Source: Lachnospiraceae bacterium (GTDB lineage Bacteria; Bacillota; Clostridia; Lachnospirales; Lachnospiraceae). Taken from it: a stretch of DNA of 61,016 nucleotides. The DNA is taken from positions 1 through 61,016 of the forward strand of contig CASJPF010000021.1 of NCBI GenBank assembly GCA_949383255.1, given 5' to 3'. Numbering within the stretch: the first letter of the stretch is position 1; the number at the start of each line of letters is the position of its first letter. The translations under genes and the position numbers were made by a program. The notes under the pieces were generated by a model that worked only from the letters and a program-made list of their open reading frames with translations, had not been told where the DNA came from and ran no database searches. Below are positions 52,669 to 60,942 of this stretch, piece by piece.

Positions 52669-53908
52669 AATATTGGAGTATGTAAAAATAGCCCTGATGA
52701 ATATTCGCAGTAACAAGGCGCGTTCTTTTCTGACAATGCTTGGTATTATCATTGGTATTTCGTCTGTTATTTTGATTGTGTCGGCAGGAAATGGATTTAA
52801 AGTTGGCATCAGTGGACAGCTTGATGCGCTGGTCGGTGGTTTTATTCAGATATATGCGGACGTTCCAGCGGATGAGGCGGACACAATTATGTTTAATGAT
52901 GATGATATTGATGCAATCTATGAGAAAGTGCCGCATGTAAAGGGTGCGACGGATATTTGGCGGATGGGAGCAAACGGAAGTGCGCAGACGACAAAGGGAA
53001 CATTTAGCGTAGCGCCGATGTTTGGAAATGAATCTATGCAGTTTTACGATGGTGCGCCAATTGCAAGAGGGCGATATTTTAATAAGATTGAGAGCCAGAG
53101 TGGCGCAAAGGTATGTGTTATCAATGAGCGTGGCGCAAAAAAACTCTTTGGAACGATAGATGTTGTTGGGTTAGATTTGAGCATGAGCATGTGGGGTGTC
53201 ACGGAAGATTTTACGATTGTAGGTGTGAAAAAAGATGACGATTCTCTCGCAAAGGAAATGACGATGGGCACTTACGGAGATGTGTCAATGGAAATTCCAA
53301 TTACTCTGTTGGAAGAACTGTATGGATATTATACAGAGGAGTTTAGTTCATTTATTATTTTTGCAGATTCTTCTGAGTATGTTACAGATATTTCAAGACA
53401 GGTACAAAGTTTGCTTGAGGCAAGGTACAATGTGCGCGGAAAGGACTATATACAGAGCGCGGATATGGCAAGTCAGGTCGGCATGATTGGCGATATTTTG
53501 AATTACATTACAATTTTTATAATGTTGGTAGCAGGAATTGCGCTCATTGTAGGTGGTATCGGTGTTATGAACATTATGTTGGTGTCTGTGACAGAGCGAA
53601 CGAAAGAAATCGGTATCCGCAAGGCACTTGGTGCAAAAACAGGTTCGATTTTATTTCAGTTTTTGATGGAGGCAGTGATTATAACATTGATTGGTGGATT
53701 TGTTGGTATTGTTCTTGGCATTTTAGGCGCAAGGGGAATTTGTGGATTGGCGTCAAATATGGGAATGGGCGGTATGGAAGCCGTAGTTGACCCCAAAGTA
53801 GTTCTTGCCGCAACTGGATTTTCTTCATTGATTGGTATCTTTTTTGGTATTTATCCTGCACGAAAGGCGGCAAAGCTTAGTCCTATTGAAGCACTTCGAC
53901 ATGAATAA
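52661..53908 (+). CDS. MacB-like FtsX-fold ABC permease
   Basis: The start is set at the ATG at 52661 (MARILEYVKIALMNIRSNKA), overlapping the adaptor stop by 8 bases; frames upstream are open but lie within the adaptor gene. The 415-residue product has the MacB fold: first membrane helix with MLGIIIGISSVILIVSAG, a large extracellular MacB_PCD domain (about 40-280), then three helices including GGIGVMNIMLVSVTERTKEI. It completes the transporter with the ATPase and adaptor; the substrate is unknown. Confidence 0.92.
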   Translation: MARILEYVKIALMNIRSNKARSFLTMLGIIIGISSVILIVSAGNGFKVGISGQLDALVGGFIQIYADVPADEADTIMFNDDDIDAIYEKVPHVKGATDIWRMGANGSAQTTKGTFSVAPMFGNESMQFYDGAPIARGRYFNKIESQSGAKVCVINERGAKKLFGTIDVVGLDLSMSMWGVTEDFTIVGVKKDDDSLAKEMTMGTYGDVSMEIPITLLEELYGYYTEEFSSFIIFADSSEYVTDISRQVQSLLEARYNVRGKDYIQSADMASQVGMIGDILNYITIFIMLVAGIALIVGGIGVMNIMLVSVTERTKEIGIRKALGAKTGSILFQFLMEAVIITLIGGFVGIVLGILGARGICGLASNMGMGGMEAVVDPKVVLAATGFSSLIGIFFGIYPARKAAKLSPIEALRHE

Positions 53909-53916
53909 AAAGGAGG

Positions 53917-54069
53917 CTGCAATTCACATTCACGCTGGATTTGGTATTGATTTATGATGATTTGGTGTGAATTGTAACAATTGATGCACACAAAATGCCA
54001 CAAAGCAGGCATTTTGGCGCTGTCTCCGACACTATGCAGTAAGTGCATGGTGTGGTGTAAAAGATAACA
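53917..54069. repeat. Hairpin-rich dispersed repeat, copy 2 (reverse)
   Basis: Reverse-complement relative of 20970-21124, sharing GGCATTTTGTGTGCAT, GTGTCGGAG and the CACACCAAATCATCATAAAT side. It begins 8 bases after the permease stop codon. It has no coding capacity. Confidence 0.75.
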
Positions 54070-54150
54070 AAAAGGATTTCTTCCAAGATTAAATTTACAT
54101 AATGACTTGCACTTTGAATACTTTTTGGTATACTGTATAGGAAAGTGCAT

Positions 54151-54197
54151 ATTGATAGAAGCACCTGTATCATTAAAATGCAGGTGCTTCTATCAAT
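54151..54197 (+). terminator. Perfect 17-bp-stem hairpin
   Basis: ATTGATAGAAGCACCTG (54151-54167) pairs exactly with 54181-54197 over a 13-base loop. It probably terminates the transporter operon, although the T-tract after it is weak (ATATATAGATG). Confidence 0.6.
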
Positions 54198-54286
54198 ATA
54201 TATAGATGCGAATAGATAATTATGCTAGTGCTTTATCCAGACAGAAATTAGAGTTGTGCACTGCATGGTTCGTGCCAGTGCTAGGC

Positions 54287-54326
54287 AAAATTTCGACGGC
54301 GATGCGGTGGCATCGTCTAAAATTTT
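54287..54326. repeat. Imperfect hairpin AAAATTTCGACGGCGATGC
   Basis: AAAATTT...CGATGC pairs with GCATCG...AAAATTTT around GGTG. It is one of several hairpins in the 53909-54551 gene-free block, which otherwise contains no supported ORF. Confidence 0.5.
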
Positions 54327-54385
54327 AACGACGCAACGGTGCGAAACAGGCGGTTTATGAATCTAATTTCTAGCCGGATGGAGTA

Positions 54386-54478
54386 CTAGAGTGTGTTTGA
54401 AAAATGATTCCCATCATCTGCACGCCCCACAAATTGTGACGCACATCTGACGGAAAGCATTTTTCAAACAAGCTCTAG
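54386..54478. repeat. Long palindromic repeat with CTAGAG ends
   Basis: CTAGAGTGTGTTTGAAAAAT (54386 onward) pairs with the reverse complement of the right end (CTAGAGCTTGTTTGAAAAAT), with mismatches continuing inward to about 35 bases per arm (CATCTG/CAGATG near the centre). This is the form of a REP- or MITE-like hairpin. I see only this one copy in the window. Confidence 0.6.
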
Positions 54479-54551
54479 AGCGCAATTACACAAAAAGCAT
54501 TTCTATTGCGCATGGACCGATTAGAAAATGATACAGAAAGGATATATTACA

Positions 54552-55031
54552 ATGGAAATAGAATTTGATGTCAAGGTGACAGCAGGTGTGTTGTATGACT
54601 ATCTGTTGTATCACACATATACCAGTTTATCAGGAATGTTGGGCACGTTGGTTGGTGTGTTTTTGATTATGGCGTTTCTCTCAACAAAATATGTCATCTA
54701 TTTGATCGCAGGCGTTGTTCTGATTGCGTATCTTCCGGGCGCACTGTTTTTGCGGGCGATGCAGCAAGTACAGAACACTCCTGCATTTAAAAAACCTCTT
54801 CATTATAAAATGACAGATGAGGGTATTAGTGTATCTCAAGGTGAAAATGAGGAAAATCAGAGCTGGGATAATTGTGTGAGGGCAGTTTCGACAGGGAGAA
54901 GTATTATACTCTATACATCAAGAACAGCCGCTTCTATTTTTCCAAAAAGGGATTTGGGTGACAAAAAGGAAGCGCTGATACAGATGATATCAACCCATAT
55001 GCCACCCAAGAAGGTTAAAATACGGTTTTAG
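54552..55031 (+). CDS. YcxB-like membrane protein
   Basis: The start is set at the ATG at 54552 (MEIEFDVKVTAGVLYDYLLY) with AAAGGA upstream. The 159-residue product has two adjacent membrane helices (about 28-72) and a C-terminal cytoplasmic domain (HYKMTDEGISVSQGENEENQ, then SWDNCVRAVSTGRSIILYTS), the arrangement of YcxB-like proteins. The function is unknown. It lies 13 bases upstream of tsaE and is probably in the same operon. Confidence 0.7.
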   Translation: MEIEFDVKVTAGVLYDYLLYHTYTSLSGMLGTLVGVFLIMAFLSTKYVIYLIAGVVLIAYLPGALFLRAMQQVQNTPAFKKPLHYKMTDEGISVSQGENEENQSWDNCVRAVSTGRSIILYTSRTAASIFPKRDLGDKKEALIQMISTHMPPKKVKIRF

Positions 55032-55044
55032 AAAGGGCAGTAAG

Positions 55045-55533
55045 ATGAGTGATAAAAAAAATTACATAGAGACGAACAGTCCAGAGGAGACTTTCGAGGT
55101 GGGAAGAAAACTTGGTCAGACTGCAAAACCGGGTGAAATCTATATGCTTAATGGGGATCTTGGCGTAGGGAAAACGGTGTTTACGCAGGGGGTGGCGGCA
55201 GGTCTTGGTATTACAGAGCATATCAACAGCCCTACTTTTACAATTGTGCAGGTTTATGAGAGTGGTAGACTACCATTCTATCACTTTGATGTGTATCGTA
55301 TTGGTGATGTTGAGGAGATGGATGAGATTGGCTATGAGGATTATTTTTTTGGAAATGGGTTGTGTATTGTCGAGTGGGCGGAGCGCATCAAGGAATTGAT
55401 ACCGGCGGAGGCAAAACAGATTACTATAGAGAAAAATCTTGAGAAAGGTTTTGATTATAGAAGGATTTTGATATTACAAATGCCTAGCATGAAAAGTACT
55501 CCTACACAATTCGTAAGAAAAGAGGAAATGTAA
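55045..55533 (+). CDS. tsaE: tRNA t6A37 synthesis ATPase TsaE
   Basis: A 162-residue P-loop protein. Walker A is GDLGVGKTVFTQG (about residues 33-45), with the conserved NSPTFTIVQVYE, YHFDVYRI and CIVEWAERI (Trp-containing) motifs. It regulates the TsaB-TsaD complex that adds threonylcarbamoyl to A37 of ANN-decoding tRNAs. It is followed one base later by the tsaB-rimI fusion; tsaD lies 2.8 kb downstream. Confidence 0.93.
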   Translation: MSDKKNYIETNSPEETFEVGRKLGQTAKPGEIYMLNGDLGVGKTVFTQGVAAGLGITEHINSPTFTIVQVYESGRLPFYHFDVYRIGDVEEMDEIGYEDYFFGNGLCIVEWAERIKELIPAEAKQITIEKNLEKGFDYRRILILQMPSMKSTPTQFVRKEEM

Positions 55534-55534
55534 C

Positions 55535-56722
55535 ATGAAGATTCTTGGATTAGACAGTTCTGGGCTTGTGGCGTCGGCAGCAGTTGTGGCGGATGATATC
55601 ACCATAGCCGAGTACACCATAAATTATAAAAAGACCCATTCCCAGACATTACTTCCTATGCTTGAGGAGATAAAGCACATGACAGAGCTGGACCTCCAAA
55701 CGCTGGACGCCATCGCTATTGCGGCGGGACCAGGATCGTTTACAGGATTGCGCATTGGATCTGCGACGGCAAAGGGATTAGGACTTGTGCTGGAAATTCC
55801 TATTATTCCGGTACCAACAGTGGATGCACTCGCGTATAATCTTTATGGTTGCAATGCGTTGATTTGTCCAATTATGGATGCGCGCAGAAATCAAGTTTAT
55901 ACAGGATTGTATGAATTTCAAAAGCGGTCGGAACTGGACGCTGGGTATGACTTGTGTACGATAGAAAAACAATGTGCTGTCGCAATTGATGTGATTGTTG
56001 AAAAAATCAATGTGCTGTGTGAGAAAATGGACAGAGAAGTTTTGTTTTTAGGAGATGGCGTGACGGTGTATCGCGATCAGATTGCAGCGCTCATCAAGGT
56101 CAAATATAGTTTTGCGCCGTCGTGCTGCAACCGTCAGCGGGCTTCCTGCGTGGCAGCGCTTGGCTGTGAGTTGTACAAAAAAGGAATTAGCCAAAGTGCA
56201 GCAGAACATGCACCGGATTATCTTAGACTTTCACAGGCAGAACGAGAGCGGGCAGAACAGGAAAAGAAACATTATTATATACAGGAAATGCAAAAAGAGG
56301 ATTTGGAGGAAGTGACAGCGTTGGAGGCTTCCTGCTTTTCTATGCCATGGAAATATAAAGATTTTGAGGAGACGCTCACCAATCCAAACAGAGTTTATCT
56401 CGTTGCGAAAACAGACGCAGCAGATGCAAAAGAGCGTATTTTAGGAGGCTGTATGCTCACAAATATTGCAGGTGAGGGTGATATTTCCAATGTAGCAGTC
56501 CATGAAAAATATAGAAAACAAAAGATTGCAACAGCACTTGTGGAGGCGTTACTAAAACTTGGCAGGGAGCGTTATAGTATCACTGCGTTTACGCTGGAGG
56601 TGCGCAGCCAAAATATGTCTGCGCGGAGATTGTATGAAAAACTTGGATTTGTCTCAAAAGGAATACGTCCTAATTTTTATGAGAAACCAAAGGACGATGC
56701 AGTAATTTTGTGGAAAGAGTAA
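55535..56722 (+). CDS. tsaB: TsaB-RimI fusion: t6A subunit plus ribosomal-protein acetyltransferase
   Basis: A 395-residue fused protein. Residues 1-235 are TsaB (MKILGLDSSGLVASAAVVAD, then AIAAGPGSFTGLRIGSATAK), the scaffold partner of TsaD. Residues of about 245-395 are a RimI-type GNAT domain (ISNVAVHEKYRKQKIATALV, then LEVRSQNMSARRLYEKLGF, FYEKPKDDAVILWK). RimI acetylates the N-terminal Ala of ribosomal protein S18. The two are separate but adjacent genes in many bacteria; fusion is known in Lachnospiraceae-type genomes. Both halves look intact. Confidence 0.92.
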   Translation: MKILGLDSSGLVASAAVVADDITIAEYTINYKKTHSQTLLPMLEEIKHMTELDLQTLDAIAIAAGPGSFTGLRIGSATAKGLGLVLEIPIIPVPTVDALAYNLYGCNALICPIMDARRNQVYTGLYEFQKRSELDAGYDLCTIEKQCAVAIDVIVEKINVLCEKMDREVLFLGDGVTVYRDQIAALIKVKYSFAPSCCNRQRASCVAALGCELYKKGISQSAAEHAPDYLRLSQAERERAEQEKKHYYIQEMQKEDLEEVTALEASCFSMPWKYKDFEETLTNPNRVYLVAKTDAADAKERILGGCMLTNIAGEGDISNVAVHEKYRKQKIATALVEALLKLGRERYSITAFTLEVRSQNMSARRLYEKLGFVSKGIRPNFYEKPKDDAVILWKE

Positions 56723-56773
56723 AAAATGGAAGGCAACAGTTTGACAAAAATACAGTTTGAAATATAGATAGAG

Positions 56774-57700
56774 GTGATTCTTATATTAGACATATGTTTA
56801 TTGGGGACAGGAGGCATGATGCCTTTGCCATATCGGTGGCTTACTTCGCTTATGGCGCGATACAATGGAACAAGTATATTGATTGACTGCGGCGAAGGCA
56901 CACAAATTGCTATGAAGGAAAAAGGATGGAGTCCCAAGCCGATTGATATAATGTGTTTTACGCATTATCATGCGGACCATATATCAGGACTTCCTGGAAT
57001 GTTGTTAACAATGGGAAATGCAGAGAAAACCACACCGCTTGTCATGATTGGACCCAAAGGGCTTTCAAAGGTGGTCAATGCCCTGCGTGTGGTTGCGCCA
57101 GAACTTCCTTTTGAAATTGAATTTGTGGAGATTGCAGAACCAGAGCAGAGCTTTTTATTTGAGGGATTTCGCATTGAAGCATTTCGCGTGAACCACAATG
57201 TTCTCTGCTATGGATATAATATTGTAATTGACAGAAAAGGAAAGTTTCAGTTGGACAAAGCGATGGCATTGGCCCTTGACAGAAGATACTGGAGTCGGCT
57301 GCAAAAGGGGGAGACTATTGTGCTTGAGACAGGTACATACACTCCAGATATGGTGATGGGAGCACCCAGAAAGGGACTTAAGGTGACGTATTGTACTGAT
57401 TCAAGACCGACAGAAAGTATTATTAAAAATGCAAAAAATGCCGATTTATTTATATGTGAAGGAATGTATGGAGAGCCAGATAAAAAGGAGAAGGCAAAGG
57501 AATACAAGCATATGACTTTCTATGAGGCGGCAGCAATGGCAAAGGAGGCAGATGTGACAAAAATGTGGTTGACACATTACTCACCTTCCCTCACAAGACC
57601 AGAAGAGTATAAAAGAGAAGTGCAGGCAGTCTTTCCAAGAACCTACATTGCCAAGGATGGCTGGAGTGAGGTACTTTTGTTCGAGGATGAGGAAGGATAA
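56774..57700 (+). CDS. rnz: RNase Z-like metallo-beta-lactamase fold nuclease
   Basis: A 308-residue protein with LLGTGGMMPLPYRWLTSLMA, the metal motif HYHADHISG (HxHxDH), a later His in FRVNHNVLC, CTDSRP with the bridging Asp and LTHYSPS with the last His. The family trims tRNA 3' ends. It lies between tsaB-rimI and tsaD, in a tRNA-maturation neighbourhood. The start is uncertain. GTG at 56774 is used, yet GAGGTG is best placed for an ATA codon at 56783, just before the usual family start LDICLLGTGG. Confidence 0.85.
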   Translation: MILILDICLLGTGGMMPLPYRWLTSLMARYNGTSILIDCGEGTQIAMKEKGWSPKPIDIMCFTHYHADHISGLPGMLLTMGNAEKTTPLVMIGPKGLSKVVNALRVVAPELPFEIEFVEIAEPEQSFLFEGFRIEAFRVNHNVLCYGYNIVIDRKGKFQLDKAMALALDRRYWSRLQKGETIVLETGTYTPDMVMGAPRKGLKVTYCTDSRPTESIIKNAKNADLFICEGMYGEPDKKEKAKEYKHMTFYEAAAMAKEADVTKMWLTHYSPSLTRPEEYKREVQAVFPRTYIAKDGWSEVLLFEDEEG

Positions 57701-57729
57701 AGTCAAAAAGGTATAAGGGGGAATGAAAA

Positions 57730-58290
57730 ATGGGGAAAGTGAAAGTCGCAATTATTGTTGTGATTTTGGTGGCATTAGTTGGTGGGTATTATTTTTATCT
57801 GTCAAATTATATGAAGAATGATGATGAGACGATTGTTACAGAGGTGCAAGATGTCTTGCTAAGGAATCTTGAAGACGATTATCCACCAACACCAAGGGAA
57901 GTTTTGAAATATTATAGTGATATTACAAAATGCCTCTACAATGAAAATTATACAGAAGAACAGTTGGAACAGATGGCAGATAAACTTTTGGCATTGTATG
58001 ATGAAGAACTTGCAGCAAACAATCCAAGAGAGCAATATATTCAGGATTTGAAGAAAGACGTTGATGAATTTTTGAAAAACGGATACTCTATTTTTTCTTA
58101 TCAGACATCAAAAAGCACAGATGTCGAGGAGTATACTTATGAAGGACGCAGATGTGCAAAAATGTATTGCATTTATTCTGTACAGACAGGTGCAGATTAT
58201 AAGTCCTCAAAACAGATTTTTATTTTGAGAAAAGAAGCGGAGACAGGGCGTTGGAAAATTCTTGGATTTGAGTTGGTCAATCCGGAGTAA
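57730..58290 (+). CDS. Membrane-anchored protein of unknown function
   Basis: A 186-residue protein with one N-terminal membrane helix (VAIIVVILVALVGGYYFYL, about 5-23) and a soluble extracytoplasmic domain. That domain is helical in its first half (PPTPREVLKYYSDITKCLYN) and likely beta-rich in its second (EYTYEGRRCAKMYCIYSVQT). The fold resembles NTF2/DUF-type small domains but no family is certain. It lies 30 bases after the RNase Z gene and upstream of tsaD, with AAGGGGGAA before the ATG. Confidence 0.65.
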   Translation: MGKVKVAIIVVILVALVGGYYFYLSNYMKNDDETIVTEVQDVLLRNLEDDYPPTPREVLKYYSDITKCLYNENYTEEQLEQMADKLLALYDEELAANNPREQYIQDLKKDVDEFLKNGYSIFSYQTSKSTDVEEYTYEGRRCAKMYCIYSVQTGADYKSSKQIFILRKEAETGRWKILGFELVNPE

Positions 58291-58371
58291 AGAATTGTAC
58301 TGAATATAGTAAGGAACTGTAGCAAATACTTTTGTCGTTACTATAAAATACCAGAAAGGTTTGGCTTGATT

Positions 58372-59406
58372 ATGGAAGAGGAAAAAATACAAGACACATT
58401 AATATTGGCAATAGAGAGTTCCTGTGACGAGACGGCGGCTGCGGTTGTGAAAAACGGACGGGAAGTTTTATCCAATGTTATTTCATCACAGATTGAATTA
58501 CATACATTATATGGCGGTGTAGTGCCGGAAATTGCCTCAAGGAAACATATTGAAAAAATCAATCAGGTAATAGAAGAAGCATTGAACAAGGCAGGAGTGA
58601 TGTTGGATGAAATTACAGCGATAGCGGTGACGTATGGTCCAGGGCTTGTTGGAGCATTGCTTGTAGGGGTATCTGCGGCTAAGGCAATCAGTTTTGCTGC
58701 GGATAAGCCACTGATTGGGGTACATCATATAGAGGGACACATCAATGCTAATTATATAGAAAATAAAACACTTGAGCCGCCGTTTGCCTGTCTGGTTGTT
58801 TCGGGAGGACACACCCATCTTGTCGCTGTGAAAAATTATGGGGAATATGAAATTTTGGGTTATACAAGAGATGATGCGGCAGGGGAAGCGTTTGACAAAG
58901 TGGCGCGCGCTATTGGCCTTGGCTATCCAGGCGGCCCCAAAATTGATAGAATTTCTAGAGAGGGAAATCCTGATGCAATCCATTTTCCAAGGGCGAAAGT
59001 GGATGGTGCAAATTATGATTTTAGTTTTAGTGGACTGAAATCAGCAGTATTAAACTATTTAAATACATGTGAAATGAAAGATATCAAAGTCAACAAGGCA
59101 GATGTCGCCGCTTCTTTTCAGAAAGCAGTGGTTGATGTGCTTGTCGAACATTCTTTAAGCGCAGTAAAAGAATATGGGTTTGACAAGTTTGCGATTGCAG
59201 GGGGGGTTGCGTCCAATTCTGCACTTCGCGCGGCGTTTGAGACAGCGTGCCAAAGGCAAAAAATTGCATTTTATTACCCATCACCTATTTTCTGCACAGA
59301 CAATGCAGCAATGATCGGAGTTGCAGGCTATTATGAATATATGAAAGGAACAAGAAGCGGATTTGATTTAAATGCAGTTCCAAATCTCAGATTGGGTGAG
59401 CGATAA
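58372..59406 (+). CDS. tsaD: tRNA N6-threonylcarbamoyladenosine transferase TsaD
   Basis: The start is set at the ATG at 58372 ([20 protein letters not shown]), 344 residues. The metal-binding HIEGH (about residue 121) and [32 protein letters not shown] and the late [10 protein letters not shown] motifs are intact. With TsaB and TsaE it completes the t6A pathway; the carbamoyl-AMP synthase gene (tsaC) is not in the window. A partial AGGAACTGTAG repeat end lies at 58312, just upstream. Confidence 0.95.
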   Translation: MEEEKIQDTLILAIESSCDETAAAVVKNGREVLSNVISSQIELHTLYGGVVPEIASRKHIEKINQVIEEALNKAGVMLDEITAIAVTYGPGLVGALLVGVSAAKAISFAADKPLIGVHHIEGHINANYIENKTLEPPFACLVVSGGHTHLVAVKNYGEYEILGYTRDDAAGEAFDKVARAIGLGYPGGPKIDRISREGNPDAIHFPRAKVDGANYDFSFSGLKSAVLNYLNTCEMKDIKVNKADVAASFQKAVVDVLVEHSLSAVKEYGFDKFAIAGGVASNSALRAAFETACQRQKIAFYYPSPIFCTDNAAMIGVAGYYEYMKGTRSGFDLNAVPNLRLGER

Positions 59407-59525
59407 AATAGACGATTAAAGTCTATTGGTATTATGCCGTTTTGCGGCTGTGAATGGCATGATATTCATGGCAAATTTCATTGGCAGTAAAGAGCTGTAG
59501 AAAATTGGGAGGATGCGGATAAAAA

Positions 59526-60239
59526 ATGGATGAATTTAAGGTGACAGCAATTGTGCTGGCAGCGGGGCGGGGAAAACGAATGGAGAGCACCGTTCACAAA
59601 CAGTATTTGCTCATTAAGGATAAACCAGTGTTATATTATTCATTGAAGGCCTTTGAGGACAGTCAAGTTGATGACATTGTGCTTGTTGTAGGAAAAGGCG
59701 AACAGGAGTTTTGCCGAAAGGAAATTCTGGATAAATATAATTTTCATAAGATAAAAGCGATTGTGGAAGGCGGAAAAGAACGCTATCATTCTGTGGCATA
59801 TGGTATCCAAGCAATCTGCTGGGAATGCAAATATGTGTTGATTCATGATGGAGCGCGTCCATTTGTGGACGAGGGAATTATTCATAGAGCAATTGATGAG
59901 GTACAAATATCCAAGGCGTGTGTGATTGGTATGCCTGTCAAGGATACTATAAAAATATCAGATGAAAAAGGATATGTATCTGATACGCCAGCGCGTTCCC
60001 TTGTGTGGCAAGTACAAACTCCGCAGGCGTTTGACAAAAATATCATTGCCGATGCCTATGGCAAACTGATATTAGAAGAAGAAAAGTTGTCTGCAGCAGG
60101 CATTACAGCAACAGATGACGCCATGGTAGTAGAATATTTTATGAAGATACCGGTTAAACTAATTCAGGGCTCTTATAAAAATGTTAAAATAACGACACCA
60201 GAGGACTTAAAAATCGCAGAAATTTTACTGGATTTCTAA
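59526..60239 (+). CDS. ispD: 2-C-methyl-D-erythritol 4-phosphate cytidylyltransferase IspD
   Basis: A 237-residue protein with GGGAGGA upstream. The CTP-binding loop is LAAGRGKRMESTVHKQYL, followed by VEGGKERYHSVAYGI and HDGARPFVDEGI, then GMPVKDTIKI, QTPQAF, TDDAMVVE and GSYKNVKITTPEDL. It makes CDP-methylerythritol in the non-mevalonate isoprenoid pathway. It stands alone on the plus strand after tsaD, with a short gap of about 120 bases. Confidence 0.95.
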   Translation: MDEFKVTAIVLAAGRGKRMESTVHKQYLLIKDKPVLYYSLKAFEDSQVDDIVLVVGKGEQEFCRKEILDKYNFHKIKAIVEGGKERYHSVAYGIQAICWECKYVLIHDGARPFVDEGIIHRAIDEVQISKACVIGMPVKDTIKISDEKGYVSDTPARSLVWQVQTPQAFDKNIIADAYGKLILEEEKLSAAGITATDDAMVVEYFMKIPVKLIQGSYKNVKITTPEDLKIAEILLDF

Positions 60240-60277
60240 ATAGCCTAAAAACTTATCTAATTCTATCAGAAGTGTGA

Positions 60278-60503
60278 ATTAAAAGCCTATATAAATGGCT
60301 GAATCGAAGAAGTCAAAAGAAACGTTATAGCTGGAAGGGATTCAACGAGATATTAAAGGTATAGTTGTCAACTTCAAGAATCTATGTAAGTGTGTATGTG
60401 TGACAGAGGTTGAATAATAAGTTTTGCAAAGAGTCCAGTGCGGGAAAGCTGCATGTTGGGTTCTGTAAGGGACATATATTGTAAAAGATATGTCTATTCG
60501 ACC
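60278..60503 (+). mobile_element. 3' remnant of a group II intron
   Basis: A short frame (60278-60364) encodes LYKWLNRRSQKKRYSWKGFN, the C-terminal end of group II intron reverse transcriptases/maturases, with stops directly upstream. Downstream, 60431-60464 folds as intron domain V (GAGTCCAGTGCGG-GAAA-GCTGCATG...GGGTTCT) with a GAAA tetraloop. GACATAT...ATATGTC (60471-60495) forms a domain VI-like stem ending CTATTCGAC. The catalytic triad position reads AGT instead of AGC and the 5' part is absent, so the intron is inactive. Confidence 0.75.
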
Positions 60504-60543
60504 GAATTGTGACCAGAGTGTTTGAAAAAATAGAAAAAAGGTG

Positions 60544-60572
60544 TTGACAACTGCATATATGCGTGATAAGAT
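60544..60572 (+). promoter_or_regulatory. Upstream sigma-A-type promoter of the tRNA genes
   Basis: TTGACA (60544-60549), 17-base spacer, TAAGAT (60567-60572). It lies 148 bases ahead of the first tRNA and may be a second promoter for the tRNA unit. Confidence 0.6.
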
Positions 60573-60648
60573 AAAACACGTCGCTAATGAAAATAAGTTA
60601 GAACTACGATAAGATAAAAATTTTTACAAAAAACTATTAAAAAAGTAG

Positions 60649-60677
60649 TTGACAAAGCAAAGATGATTTGATAGAAT
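60649..60677 (+). promoter_or_regulatory. Main tRNA promoter
   Basis: A consensus TTGACA (60649-60654), 17-base spacer, TAGAAT (60672-60677), with the first tRNA starting 43 bases downstream. Confidence 0.8.
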
Positions 60678-60719
60678 AATTCTTGCATTGCGGATTAAAG
60701 CGATAGCAAAACAAAATAT

Positions 60720-60805
60720 GGAGAGGTATCGAAGTGGTCATAACGAGGCGGTCTTGAAAACCGTTTGTCCGCAAGGGCACGTGGGTTCGAATCCCACCCT
60801 CTCCG
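60720..60805 (+). tRNA. tRNA-Ser (anticodon UGA)
   Basis: A class II tRNA with acceptor GGAGAGG/CCTCTCC, anticodon loop CTTGAAA (UGA), a long variable arm (TTTGTCCGCAAGGGCA) and GGTTCGAATCC T-arm. CCA is not encoded. It decodes UCA and wobble serine codons. Confidence 0.95.
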
Positions 60806-60823
60806 TTTTTATTTCTGCCATTT

Positions 60824-60913
60824 GGAGAAGTACCCAAGCTGGCCGAAGGGGCTCCCCTGGAAAGGGAGTAGGTCGTTAATAGCGGCGCATGGGTTCAAAT
60901 CCCATCTTCTCCG
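60824..60913 (+). tRNA. tRNA-Ser (anticodon GGA)
   Basis: A class II tRNA with acceptor GGAGAAG/CTTCTCC, anticodon loop CTGGAAA (GGA), long variable arm (around GGTCGTTAATAGCGGC) and GGTTCAAATCC T-arm; CCA is not encoded. It is 18 bases after the UGA tRNA and probably co-transcribed. It decodes UCC and UCU. Confidence 0.95.
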
Positions 60914-60916
60914 CTC

Positions 60917-60942
60917 GGTATCTTGGATAACCAAGTGATACT
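60917..60942 (+). terminator. Hairpin after the tRNA-Ser pair
   Basis: GGTATCTTGG and CCAAGTGATAC can pair around ATAA with a small bulge. No good U-tract follows, so termination is uncertain. A new TTGACA lies further right, close to the window end. Confidence 0.4.

Noticed and set aside
58537..58983. 148-residue minus-strand ORF within tsaD
   Set aside because: Antisense of the fully conserved tsaD coding sequence, with no start signal.
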